Assembly: GCA_963814095.1 (NCBI GenBank)
Contig: CAWFBT010000027.1
Coordinates: 124,001-188,000, forward strand
From: JACVRW01 sp963814095
GTDB taxonomy: Bacteria > Actinomycetota > Thermoleophilia > Solirubrobacterales > Thermoleophilaceae
Direction of reading: 5' to 3'
DNA length: 64,000 nt
Under the pieces are notes generated by a model that was given only the letters and a program-made list of their open reading frames with translations, had not been told where the DNA came from and made no database searches. Below are positions 26,615-35,103 of the stretch, piece after piece. The translations under genes were made by a program, and so were the position numbers. Position 1 is the first letter of the stretch. Every line of letters starts with the position of its first letter.

Positions 26615-26735
26615 TCGCCGCCTGTGCCGCTCGTTCATACTCGAACGCAACAGGCGAGTGCCGAGGGGGTCCCGAGTGGGGCCCCCTTGCCGTTCGTGGC
26701 ATGGCTTCCAGCCCGGACTAGACTGTCGTGAAGCC

Positions 26736-27251
26736 ATGCAGGAGATGGTCATCTACGGCGTCAGCTTCGACATGGTCGGCAAGCAGCCGATCGTGCTTTT
26801 GAAGACCCGCGACGGGAACAAGTTCCTGCCGATTTGGATCGGGCATCCCGAGGCTGCCGCCATCCTCATGAAGCTCCAGGGCGCCAACACGCCCCGGCCG
26901 ATGACCCACGACCTGATCAGCGAGATGCTGTCCGAGCTCGAGGTCTCCTGCACGCGGGTCGCCGTCACGGAGCTGCGCGAGAACACCTTCTACGCGGAGG
27001 TCACGCTGCAGCTGAACGGCCGCGAGATCCCGATCGACTCGCGCCCGTCCGACGCGCTCGCGCTGGCGGTCCGCACGGGCGCGCCGATCTTCGCCGCCGA
27101 GGACGTGATCACCGAGTCGGCGATCGAGTTCGAGCACGAGGTGGAGGACACGGAGGAGGTCGTCGAGAAGTTCAAGGACTTCCTCGACAACGTGACCCCG
27201 GAGGACTTCGCCGGCGGCGAGGACGATCCCGAGCCGGAGCCGGAGCGCTAG
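26736..27251 (+). CDS. Bifunctional nuclease family protein (DUF151)
   Basis: A 171-residue protein of the bifunctional nuclease domain family, whose tested members cleave RNA and DNA. Family features are IVLLKTRDGNKFLPIWIG near the N-terminus, PRPMTHDLI, and IPIDSRPSDALALAVRT. The C-terminal tail is highly acidic. ATG at 26736 gives MQEMVIYGVSFDMVG, the usual beginning. Its stop abuts that of the convergent ddl gene. Confidence 0.92.
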   Translation: MQEMVIYGVSFDMVGKQPIVLLKTRDGNKFLPIWIGHPEAAAILMKLQGANTPRPMTHDLISEMLSELEVSCTRVAVTELRENTFYAEVTLQLNGREIPIDSRPSDALALAVRTGAPIFAAEDVITESAIEFEHEVEDTEEVVEKFKDFLDNVTPEDFAGGEDDPEPEPER

Positions 27252-28232
27252 CTAAGCCGGTTGGCGCGTGAGCGCCAGCTCCAGGATCCGCTCGATCAGG
27301 GCATCGAAGGAGATGCCCGCCGCCTCCGCGGCCTGCGGCAGCAGGCTCGTCTCCGTCAGCCCCGGGATCGGGTTGGTCTCCAGGACCGTGAGCTCGCCGG
27401 CCGCGTCCAGCATCAGATCGACCCGTGCGAATCCCGAGCAGCCCAGCAGCGTGTAGGTGCGCAGCGCCAGGTCCTGGGTCGCCTCTGTGAGCCCGGCGGG
27501 CAGGTCAGCGGGGCAGACGAAGTCGGTGCGGCCGATCTCGTAGCGGGCCTCGAAGTCGTAGAACTCGTCGTCGCGCGGCACCGCCTCGACCACCGGCAGC
27601 GGCTCGCCGTCGAGGATCGAGACGGCGAGGTCGCGACCCGCCACGTGACGTTCGAGCAGCACGCGCGAGTCGTACGAGAAGGCGGCCACGATCGCCCCGG
27701 GCACGTCCGCCGCGCTGCGCGCGAAGCGGATGCCGAGCGCCGACCCCTGGGTGGAGGGCTTGACCACGATCGGGAACTCGAGACGCTCCTCGATGGCGGC
27801 CAGCGCGTCGGCCGCGCCGAGCTCGCGGAACGCGGTCTCGTTGAATGCGAAGAAGTCGGGTGTCGGGATGCCCGCCTCGAGCATCAGATGCTTGGCGAGC
27901 ACCTTGTCGCTCGCACGCGAGCAGCCGAGCACGCCCGAGCCCGTGTACGGGATGCCGAGGATCTCGAGCAGCTCCTGAACGGTGCCGTCCTCGCCGTCGC
28001 GGCCGTGCATGGCGACGAAGGCGAGCTCCGGCTCCGCTGCGCGCAGGCGCGCGATCAGGTCGGCCCCGACGTCGATCGCGACGACCTCGTGGCCCAGCCG
28101 CCCGAGGGCGTCCTCGACGCGCGCCCCTGAGCGCAGCGACACCTGGCGCTCGAGCGAGCGGCCGCCCTTCAAGACTGCAACTCGTCGGGCGCCAGCGCCC
28201 GGCTCGGCCGGGGGCGCAGCGTTCATATTCAT
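27252..28232 (-). CDS. ddl: D-alanine--D-alanine ligase
   Basis: Makes the D-Ala-D-Ala dipeptide for peptidoglycan stems with ATP; 326 residues. ATP-grasp features are visible: AVLKGGRSLERQVSLRSG at the N-terminus, MHGRDGEDG, FPIVVKPSTQGSALGI and the C-terminal LETNPIPGLTETSLLP. ATG at 28232 overlaps the aminotransferase stop (ATGA). The first codons contain a dispersed hairpin element (28193-28218), so the N-terminal PPAEPGAG segment is encoded by it. Confidence 0.94.
   Translation of the reverse strand: MNMNAAPPAEPGAGARRVAVLKGGRSLERQVSLRSGARVEDALGRLGHEVVAIDVGADLIARLRAAEPELAFVAMHGRDGEDGTVQELLEILGIPYTGSGVLGCSRASDKVLAKHLMLEAGIPTPDFFAFNETAFRELGAADALAAIEERLEFPIVVKPSTQGSALGIRFARSAADVPGAIVAAFSYDSRVLLERHVAGRDLAVSILDGEPLPVVEAVPRDDEFYDFEARYEIGRTDFVCPADLPAGLTEATQDLALRTYTLLGCSGFARVDLMLDAAGELTVLETNPIPGLTETSLLPQAAEAAGISFDALIERILELALTRQPA
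28193..28218 (+). repeat. Dispersed hairpin element, copy 3
   Basis: Matches the 26-bp family at 24 of 26 positions. It lies inside the first codons of ddl, so it is translated there as part of the variable N-terminus. Confidence 0.6.
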
Positions 28233-29560
28233 GTGCCGCCCCGCGCCCGGCGCTCGCGCTCCGCGGGCGTCGGCATCGGCACGACCTCTCCGCCGGCAGC
28301 GGGCTCGACCCGCAGCTCGCCGGTGAGCGTGCCGTAGAGCTGGACCTGCTCGGTCACGACTTCGCCGATCCGGCGGATGCCCTCGCGGATGCCGTCCTCG
28401 TCGGAGCCGGAGAAGTTGAGGCGCATCGAGGAGCGCCCTCGGCCGTCGAGGAAGGCGGCCTCGCCGGGCACGAAAGCCACGTTCTCGCGCAGCGCCCGCG
28501 CCAGCAGGTCGGTGGTGTCGATGAAGTCGGGGAGCGTCGCCCAGATGAAGAGCCCGCCGGAGGGACGCGTCCACTCTGCCTGGGGCGGGAAGTGCTCAAC
28601 CAGGGCATCGAGCATCGTGTCGCGCCGGGTGCGGTAGCTGTCGGTGAGCGACTCGACGTAGTCCTGCCAGCGGCCGCGCTCGAAGTAGGCCTTGACCATC
28701 AGCTGCGAGAGCGTCGACGTGCACAGGTCGGTGCCCTGCTTGCCGAGGTTGATCTTGTCGAGGACGGGCGGCGGCGCCACGACCCAGCCGAGCCGGATCC
28801 CCGGCGACAGGATCTTCGAGAAGGTCCCGAGGTACATCACGTAGACCCCGCCGTCGAGCCGGTACAGCGGAGGCAGCGGATCGCCCTCGTAGCGCAGCAG
28901 CCCGTACGGGTTGTCCTCGAGCACGAGCAGCTCGCGCTCGTGTGCGATCTCGATCAGGCGCCGGCGCCGTGCGAGTGACATCGTCACCCCGGCCGGGTTC
29001 TGGAAGGTCGGGACCGTGTAGATGAACTTCGGCGTGCGGCCCTCGCGGTCGAGCCGCTCGAGCGCCTGCTCGAGGAGGTCCATGCGCATGCCCGCACCGT
29101 CCATCTCGATCTGCACGAGATCCGCCTCGTAGGCGCAGAAGACCGGCACCGCGCCGGGATAGGTCGGCCCCTCGGCGATCACGACGTCGCCGGGGTCGAT
29201 GAGCGTCTTGGCGACCAGGTCGATCACCTGCTGGCCGCCGGTCGTGACGATCATGTCCTCCGGATCGACGTGCATCTCCTCAGCCGCCATCACCTGAGCG
29301 ATGCATTCCTTGGTCTCCTCGAGGCCCTCCGTCGGTCCGTACTGGAGCGCCTTGGCGCACGACTCCGCAGCGATCCGCTGGGTGACGGCGGCGAACGTCT
29401 CCGGCGGGAAGCTGCTCGTGTCCGGCAGCCCGCCGGCCAGCGAGATCACCTCGGGGCGCGCGGTCACCGCCATCAGGTCGCGCATCGCGGACGACTTCAT
29501 GACCTTGGTGCGCGAGGCAAACAGGCCCGCGTAGCGCTCGAGGTCGCGAGAACCGCTCAT
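28229..29560 (-). CDS. PLP-dependent aminotransferase (class I/II, MocR/2-aminoadipate type)
   Basis: A fold-type I aminotransferase of 443 residues. It contains ISLAGGLPDTSSFP, the TTGGQQVIDL segment, EGPTYPGA, the EDNPYGLLRY aspartate region and the PLP lysine in YLGTFSKILSPGIRLGW. The closest functional groups are 2-aminoadipate and aromatic/branched-chain aminotransferases; the substrate is not resolvable. It is coupled to ddl by an ATGA overlap, which could mean a role in amino-acid supply for the wall, but this is inference. Two tandem hairpin repeats overlap and precede its start. Confidence 0.9.
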   Translation of the reverse strand: MSGSRDLERYAGLFASRTKVMKSSAMRDLMAVTARPEVISLAGGLPDTSSFPPETFAAVTQRIAAESCAKALQYGPTEGLEETKECIAQVMAAEEMHVDPEDMIVTTGGQQVIDLVAKTLIDPGDVVIAEGPTYPGAVPVFCAYEADLVQIEMDGAGMRMDLLEQALERLDREGRTPKFIYTVPTFQNPAGVTMSLARRRRLIEIAHERELLVLEDNPYGLLRYEGDPLPPLYRLDGGVYVMYLGTFSKILSPGIRLGWVVAPPPVLDKINLGKQGTDLCTSTLSQLMVKAYFERGRWQDYVESLTDSYRTRRDTMLDALVEHFPPQAEWTRPSGGLFIWATLPDFIDTTDLLARALRENVAFVPGEAAFLDGRGRSSMRLNFSGSDEDGIREGIRRIGEVVTEQVQLYGTLTGELRVEPAAGGEVVPMPTPAERERRARGGT

Positions 29561-29643
29561 TGCGGAAGCGCCCGGCTCGGCCGGGCGCGCACCGATCCCC
29601 TCATTGCGGAAGCGCCCGGCTCGGCCGGGCGCGCACCGATCCA
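29556..29643. repeat. 44-bp tandem duplication carrying hairpin elements 4 and 5
   Basis: Two consecutive 44-bp units (29556-29599 and 29600-29643) differ at one base. Each contains GCGCCCGGC-TCG-GCCGGGCGC, a perfect 9-bp stem, at 29566-29591 and 29610-29635. The unit straddles the aminotransferase start codon. Confidence 0.9.
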
Positions 29644-29707
29644 CTCATGCGCGGCCCGCGGGAGCTAATCTCACCGGCCGCAGGCTACCGACCTCGCCTG
29701 ACCTCCT

Positions 29708-30304
29708 ATGAGCCTGTTCATGGACATCGGCACCGGCGCCGGATTGGCGGGCGCCACCGGCGTGCGGCCCTACCTGCCGCCGCTGCTGGCCGGCGCTCTC
29801 GCGCGCTCGGACACGGGAATCGACTTCGACGGCACCGATTGGAGCTTTCTCGAGTCGCCCGTCTTCCTCGCGGTGGTGCTCGGCCTGGGCGTGGCCGCCT
29901 ACCTGATCGAGCGCAGGGACGCCGGCCCGCGGGCGCCCGAGGGGCGAAGTCCCGTGGAGCTGTTCGCCGGCATCGTCGGCATCGTGCTCGGCGCGCTGCT
30001 GTTCGCGGGCGCACTCGCGGACGGAGGTGAGGAGGGCTGGATCGGCCTCGTGCTCGGGCCACTGTGCGCGGCGCTCGGCTGGCTTGCGGTCGGAGGCCTC
30101 ATCGAGCGGGTGCGGCGCAGGCTCGAGGGCGGGGCGGCTGCGCTTCTGACCGTCTACGCAGACATCGCGGCGCTTGTTCTGGCCGCGATTGCGATCTTCG
30201 TGCCGCCGCTCTCGTTCCTCGCCCTGATCGGCTTCGTCGTCCTGCTCCTGGGCGGTCGCCGGCGCGACGACGAGAAGTACGCCGGCCTTCGGATCCTCCG
30301 TTAG
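29708..30304 (+). CDS. DUF4126-like integral membrane protein
   Basis: A 198-residue membrane protein with GTGAGLAGATGVRPYLPPLL at the start, resembling DUF4126 proteins, and about five hydrophobic segments (10-35, 50-68, 83-105, 112-128, 150-190). The function is unknown. ATG at 29708 lies 7 bases before the next gene's GTG when measured stop to start, so co-transcription with the phosphodiesterase is likely. Confidence 0.85.
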   Translation: MSLFMDIGTGAGLAGATGVRPYLPPLLAGALARSDTGIDFDGTDWSFLESPVFLAVVLGLGVAAYLIERRDAGPRAPEGRSPVELFAGIVGIVLGALLFAGALADGGEEGWIGLVLGPLCAALGWLAVGGLIERVRRRLEGGAAALLTVYADIAALVLAAIAIFVPPLSFLALIGFVVLLLGGRRRDDEKYAGLRILR

Positions 30305-30311
30305 CCATCTA

Positions 30312-31778
30312 GTGGCGGCCCGGCCGAAGAAGCTCGTACTCGCGGTAATCGACTCGCTCAAGCCGGAGATGCTCGACCTCGCGATCGACGAGGGGCGCGC
30401 GCCCGCGCTCGAGGCACTGCGCGCGGGCGGGACCTACGTGCGCGACTGTCTCTCGACCTTCCCATCCGTCACACCGGTGGCTTCGGCTGCGATCGCGACC
30501 GGATACGGCCCGGGCGAGCATCACATCCCCTCGATGAACTGGTACCACCGCGGTGAGGAGCGCTATGTCGAGTACGGCTCCTCGTTCCCGGCGACACGCG
30601 CCTTCGGGGTCGTCCGATCGCTCTACGACACCGTCTACAACATGAACCTGGCGCACCTCACGCGTGCGCGCAAGACGGTCTTCGAACACCTCGACGATGC
30701 CGGCTTCCGGACCGCCTGCACCACCTACCTGATCTATCGCGGCCGCACGCGCCACGAGCCCTCCGGGGCGAGCGTCTACCGGCGCATCGCCGAGGCCGCC
30801 CAGTTCCGCCACCCGGTCTACGGCGCGCGTGAGCTGTTCTATGCGGACCTGTTCGACTCGCGCGACACCGGCTGCACCTCGGCGCTCGGTATGCCTGGCC
30901 AGCGCGACCGCCACACCGGCTGCGTGGGCGCCTACCTCGTGGAGCACGACCTGTTCGACTTCCTGCTCTTCTCGCTGCCCGACAACGACACGCACTCGCA
31001 CAAGCTCGGCCCGGACGGCCAGGTGACCTCGATCGCCGAGGCGGATCGCGCGCTCGAGCGGATCATGCAGGTGGCGGGCGGCGCCGAGGCATTCCTCGAG
31101 GACCACGCGGTGATCGTGATGTCGGACCACTCGCAGACGACCGTCGAGGAGGGCGTCAACCTGGCGCTGGCGCTCGATGAGTTCCGCGTGCTGGTCCCTT
31201 CGGACCCGGCGCCGGTCGAGGCCGAGCTGGCGGTCTGCCCGTCGGCGCGCTCCGGGTCCGTCTACGTGCTCGACGAGTCGCGCTGCGACGAGCTCGTGCC
31301 GCGCGTGGTCGACACGCTCGCCGGGCTGGAGGGGGTGGAGCTGCTCGCGTGGCGGGAGAACGGCGCGGCCGCGGTTCGGTCCGCAGCGGGTGAGCTGCGC
31401 TTCCGGCCCGGCGACGACCTGGGCGACCTGCGCGGCGGCAGCTGGAGCCTCGAGGGGGAGGAGGGCGTGCTCGCACTGGAGACCTCCGATGGCGCCGTCA
31501 CGAGTGCCGTCTACCCGGACGCGCTCGGCCGGCTCTGGTCCGCGCTCACGTGCCCGCACGCCGGCGACGTGCTGATCTCGGCCGAGCTCGGCTTCGAGTT
31601 CGTCGACTGGGGTGGCGCCGATCACGTCGGCGGCGGCAGCCACGGCTCGCTCCACCGCGACGATTCCGAGGGCGTCCTCCTGATGTGCGGCCTCGACGTG
31701 CCGGAGCGCGAGCAGTGGTCGCTCACCGACGTGACCCCGCTGGTACTTCGGCACTTCGGTGTACCCTCGGCGGGGTGA
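30312..31778 (+). CDS. Type I phosphodiesterase / alkaline phosphatase superfamily protein
   Basis: A metal-dependent phosphodiesterase or phosphotransferase of 488 residues. The N-terminal metal site (LVLAVIDSLKPEML), the nucleophile threonine in TFPSVTPVASAAIATG, SLPDNDTHSHKLG and VIVMSDHSQTT with HVGGGSHGSLH toward the end are all in place. No signal peptide is seen. Linked GtrA and GT87-like genes suggest a role with polyprenyl-linked sugars or glycolipids, but the substrate is not known. GTG at 30312; the stop overlaps the gtrA start. Confidence 0.88.
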   Translation: MAARPKKLVLAVIDSLKPEMLDLAIDEGRAPALEALRAGGTYVRDCLSTFPSVTPVASAAIATGYGPGEHHIPSMNWYHRGEERYVEYGSSFPATRAFGVVRSLYDTVYNMNLAHLTRARKTVFEHLDDAGFRTACTTYLIYRGRTRHEPSGASVYRRIAEAAQFRHPVYGARELFYADLFDSRDTGCTSALGMPGQRDRHTGCVGAYLVEHDLFDFLLFSLPDNDTHSHKLGPDGQVTSIAEADRALERIMQVAGGAEAFLEDHAVIVMSDHSQTTVEEGVNLALALDEFRVLVPSDPAPVEAELAVCPSARSGSVYVLDESRCDELVPRVVDTLAGLEGVELLAWRENGAAAVRSAAGELRFRPGDDLGDLRGGSWSLEGEEGVLALETSDGAVTSAVYPDALGRLWSALTCPHAGDVLISAELGFEFVDWGGADHVGGGSHGSLHRDDSEGVLLMCGLDVPEREQWSLTDVTPLVLRHFGVPSAG

Positions 31779-32248
31779 CTGAGGAGCCCGCGCCCGTGGT
31801 CGCCGAGCGCCCGCACGCGATCCATCTGCGGGTGCGCGCCGGCCTCAGCAAGCCGCACAACTGGTTGCAGCTGATCAAGTTCTGCGCCGTCGGCGCGTCC
31901 GGTTATGTGGTCAACCTGACCGTCTTCGCGCTCTGCGTGGAGGTTTTCGACCTGCATCACCTGGTCGCCGCGACGGCGGCCTTCGTGGTGGCGGTGACCA
32001 ACAACTTCTGGTGGAACCGGTATTGGACGTTCAGGGCCCGCGGCGGCCACGCCGGCTTCCAGGCCGCCCGCTTCTTCACGGTCAGCGTCGCCGCCTTCTT
32101 GTTCGCCGCGCTCGTGCTCGAGCTGCTCGTGAGCGTTGCGGGCGTTCCCGACATCGCGGCGCAGGCGATCTCGATCGTGGTGGCCACGCCGCTCAACTTC
32201 ATCGGGAACAAGATGTGGAGCTTCCGCATCGAGCTGTCGCGGGACTGA
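31775..32248 (+). CDS. GtrA family membrane protein
   Basis: A 157-residue membrane protein with four hydrophobic helices. GtrA proteins are thought to flip or escort polyprenyl-linked glucose or similar sugars for surface glycan modification. The KFCAVGASGYVVNL start and TNNFWWNRYWTFR and NFIGNKMWSFR motifs are diagnostic. GTG at 31775 overlaps the phosphodiesterase stop (GTGA), and the next gene overlaps its 3' end. Confidence 0.9.
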   Translation: MTEEPAPVVAERPHAIHLRVRAGLSKPHNWLQLIKFCAVGASGYVVNLTVFALCVEVFDLHHLVAATAAFVVAVTNNFWWNRYWTFRARGGHAGFQAARFFTVSVAAFLFAALVLELLVSVAGVPDIAAQAISIVVATPLNFIGNKMWSFRIELSRD

Positions 32249-33874
32249 CCGCGTTCCTCGTCGTGCTGTGCGGGGCGCTCGCCCTCGCGCAGCCTGCACG
32301 CGCCGACGTCGAGCCGGTGCGGCCGCCCTCGGAGACCGAGCCGCCGCGCTTCTTCGAGCGCAGCGCGCGCGAGGTCGAGCGCATCGCCGCCCGGGCCGAG
32401 AAGGTGCGCGAGGAGCGCGAGAACGGCCCGCTGACCGTCACCGCCTACACGAAGGGCAGCACGCGCTGGCAGGTGAGCTACTTCCGCGACGGAGACGAGG
32501 TCGTGCAGGTGCTCGTCGACGACGGCAGCGGGGCGATTCTCGAGCAGTGGGCGGGCGACCAGGTCGCCTGGACGATGGCTCGCGGCTACGAGGGCGCGTT
32601 CGCCCGCAAGCTGAACGCGCCGTACGTGTGGATCCCGCTCTGCCTGCTGTTCATCGCACCATTCGTAGACGTCCGCAGGCCCTTCCGGCTGCTGCACCTC
32701 GACCTGCTGGTGCTGCTCGCGTTCGGCGTCTCGCACGTCTTCTTCAACCGCGGCGAGATCGGACATCTCGGTGCCGCTCGCGTATCCGGTGCTCCTGTAC
32801 CTGCTCGCGCGTGTCTTGTACTCCGGCTTCCGCCCGCGCCCGCGCAGCGGCCCGCTCGTGCCGCACCTGCCGCTGCTCGCCGTCGCGCTCGGCCTCGCCT
32901 TTCTCGTGACGTTCCGGATCGGGCTGAACGTGGCGGACGCGAACGTGATCGACGTGGGCTACGCGGGCGTCGTCGGAGCCGACCGGATCGTCGACGGCGA
33001 CCAGCTCTACGGCGAGGGCTTCTCGGACGACGTCGAACGCGGAGACACCTACGGGCCGGTCAACTACCTCTTCTACGTGCCGTTCGAGCAGGCGCTGCGC
33101 TGGAGCGGGAGCTGGGACGACCTGCCCGCGGCCCACGGGGCGTCGATCGCGATCGACCTGCTCGTGATCGGCGGGCTGCTGCTGCTGGGGCGGCGGCTGA
33201 GACCAGGTCGTGAGGGCAACGCGCTGGGCGTGGCGCTCGCCTACGGCTGGGCGGCCTATCCGTACTCGACGTTCGTGCTCGAGTCGAACTCGAACGACTC
33301 GCTCGTGGCGCTCGCGTGCGTCGGCGCGCTGCTCGCGTCCACGATGGCGCGGCGGGCGCCGGCGGGCGCCTGGGGCGGTGTCGCGGTCGGGCTCGGCGCC
33401 GCGGCGAAGTTCGTGCCGCTCGCGCTGGCGCCGCTGTTCGCACGCAGGGCGCCGCTCTGGTTCGGCGCGGCGCTGCTGCTCACGCTCGCGGCGGTGATCC
33501 TGCCGTTCGTGCCCGACGGCGGCCTGCGCGAGTTGTACGACAGGACGGTCGGCTACCAGGCGTCGCGGCCCTCGCCGTTCAGCATCTGGGGGCAGGTGGA
33601 GTCGCTCGACTGGCTGCAGCTCGCAGTCAAGATCGGGACGGCCGCTCTGGCGCTGCTGGTCGCGTTCGTGCCGCGGCGGGTCGACGCGCGCGCGGTCGCC
33701 GCGCTCGGCGCGGCCGTGCTGATCGCCCTCCAGCTGACCGCCACGCACTGGTTCTATCTGTACATCGTGTGGTTCATGCCGTTCGTGCTCGTGGCCCTGT
33801 TCGCGGAGCACCGGGCGCTGCCGGGCGCGCGCGAGCGCGCACCGGAGCCGGAACGGGAGCTCGTCCCCGCGTGA
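32215..33874 (+). pseudogene. GT87-like membrane glycosyltransferase gene split by a +1 frameshift
   Basis: Two adjacent frames read as one protein of about 552 residues. The 5' part starts at GTG 32215 with a signal peptide ending ARA|DV, then a small domain with VSYFRDGDEVVQVLVDDGSG and LEQWAGDQVAWTMARGYEG, and a membrane pair. At about 32761 the frame breaks: removing one G from GATCGGACATC restores FNRGEIDISVPLAYPVLL and continuous reading to 33874. The 3' part is a multi-helix membrane protein of DUF2029/GT87 type. The break may be a mutation or a base-call error. Confidence 0.75.
32771..33874 (+). CDS. GT87-like membrane protein, intact 3' frame of the split gene
   Basis: As sequenced, the uninterrupted 3' frame encodes 367 residues if read from GTG at 32771. 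It has about eight hydrophobic segments, an extracytoplasmic loop with ADRIVDGDQLYGEGF and GPVNYLFYVPFEQAL, and the helix YGWAAYPYSTFVLESNSND, features of mannosyl/arabinosyl-type GT-C and GT87 enzymes that use polyprenyl-phosphate sugars. The stop overlaps the following GTG (GTGA). Without the upstream signal and first helices the fragment may not insert normally. Confidence 0.7.
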   Translation: MPLAYPVLLYLLARVLYSGFRPRPRSGPLVPHLPLLAVALGLAFLVTFRIGLNVADANVIDVGYAGVVGADRIVDGDQLYGEGFSDDVERGDTYGPVNYLFYVPFEQALRWSGSWDDLPAAHGASIAIDLLVIGGLLLLGRRLRPGREGNALGVALAYGWAAYPYSTFVLESNSNDSLVALACVGALLASTMARRAPAGAWGGVAVGLGAAAKFVPLALAPLFARRAPLWFGAALLLTLAAVILPFVPDGGLRELYDRTVGYQASRPSPFSIWGQVESLDWLQLAVKIGTAALALLVAFVPRRVDARAVAALGAAVLIALQLTATHWFYLYIVWFMPFVLVALFAEHRALPGARERAPEPERELVPA

Positions 33875-35103
33875 GGCGGGACGCGCTCGCGGCACTCGGT
33901 CTGCTCGTCCTCGGTTGGGCGCTGACCCTGTCGGTCGCGCCCTGGTCGGACGAGCGCGTCAACGACCTGTTCGTCTACCGCGTGTTCGCCGAGCCCGTGC
34001 TCGCGGGCGGCCTGCCCTACCGGGATGTCTTCTTCGAGTACCCCCCGTTGGCCGCTCCGGTGATCGCGCTGCCGGGCGTGACCGGTACCGGCGCGGAGGC
34101 GTTCCGGCTCAGCTTCGCCGCCTGGATGCTCCTGGCGGCGGGGGCGCTCGTCCTGCTCTGCGGCGCGCTCGCCGCCCGGACCGGGGGCGACCAGCGGCGG
34201 GCACTGTTCGCCGCCGCGCTGGCGCCCGTCGCGTGCGGCGCGCTGCTGCGGACGCACTTCGACCTGGTGCCGGTGGTGCTCACGCTCGCTGCGCTGTGGC
34301 TCGTGTGCTTGGACAAGCCGCGCTCGGGGCTGGCCGTGCTGGGCGTGGGCGTGCTTGTGAAGGGCTTCCCGCTCGTCGTCGTGCCCGTGGTGCTGGCGTG
34401 GCTCCTCGGCCGCGGCCGGCGGCGTGAGGCGCTCGAGGGCGCGGCCGCCTGCATCGCGGTGCTGCTCGCCGGGGCCGTCGCGGCGCTCGCGGTCTCCCCG
34501 GACGGCGCCGTCGATGCCCTCCGCTACCACCTCGAGCGCCCGGTGCAGCTCGAGAGCGTCGCCGCGATGTTGCTGCTCGCGCTCGACGGGGCGGGCCTGG
34601 GTGAGGCCGTGAGCGTGTCGAGCCATCGCTCCGACGGCTTGCTTCACCCGCTCGACGGAGCGGTCGCCTGGCTCGGGGCCCTCGTACTGGTCGTGGTCGT
34701 GACATGGATCGCCGCCCTGGCCGCGCGCGGCGACGCGGCGGGCGACGAGCGACGCCGGCTCGTGCTCGCGGCTCTGGGCGCGGTCACCGCGTTCGCCGTG
34801 CTCGGCAAGGTGCTGTCGCCACAGTTCGTGATCTGGGTGCTGCCGCTCGGCGCGCTCGCCTTCGCCTGGCGCATGCACGCGCTGGCGCTGGCGGTGCTCG
34901 CGGCGCTCGTCCTCACGCAGGTCGAGTTCCCTGCCCATTACTTCGATGTGGTCGCGCGCGAGCCGCTCGCGCTGGCACTCGTCGCGCTGCGCGACCTCGT
35001 CCTGCTGGCGGTGCTCGGGCTCTCGCTGCGCGCCCTACGCGTTCAGCGGCACGAGCAACTGGTCGATGCCCGTCGCACGGCCCTCGCCGTCCGCCTCGAC
35101 TAA
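33871..35103 (+). CDS. GT87/DUF2029-like integral membrane glycosyltransferase
   Basis: A 410-residue polytopic protein with about ten hydrophobic segments. An early loop carries DLFVYRVFAEPVLAGGLPYR and FFEYPPLAAP, a layout of GT-C glycosyltransferases in which acidic residues after helix 1 are catalytic. KGFPLVVVPVVLAW and KVLSPQFVIWVLPL are typical family segments. It is a probable paralogue of the preceding split gene, to which it is coupled by GTGA. Its last 69 bases overlap the convergent ymdB. Confidence 0.83.
   Translation: MRRDALAALGLLVLGWALTLSVAPWSDERVNDLFVYRVFAEPVLAGGLPYRDVFFEYPPLAAPVIALPGVTGTGAEAFRLSFAAWMLLAAGALVLLCGALAARTGGDQRRALFAAALAPVACGALLRTHFDLVPVVLTLAALWLVCLDKPRSGLAVLGVGVLVKGFPLVVVPVVLAWLLGRGRRREALEGAAACIAVLLAGAVAALAVSPDGAVDALRYHLERPVQLESVAAMLLLALDGAGLGEAVSVSSHRSDGLLHPLDGAVAWLGALVLVVVVTWIAALAARGDAAGDERRRLVLAALGAVTAFAVLGKVLSPQFVIWVLPLGALAFAWRMHALALAVLAALVLTQVEFPAHYFDVVAREPLALALVALRDLVLLAVLGLSLRALRVQRHEQLVDARRTALAVRLD

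Noticed and set aside
26552..26752. Minus-strand frame of 66 codons containing ILDSNQGPRPYQRRALTD
   Set aside because: It is the antisense translation of tRNA-Ile, a well-known false protein in databases.
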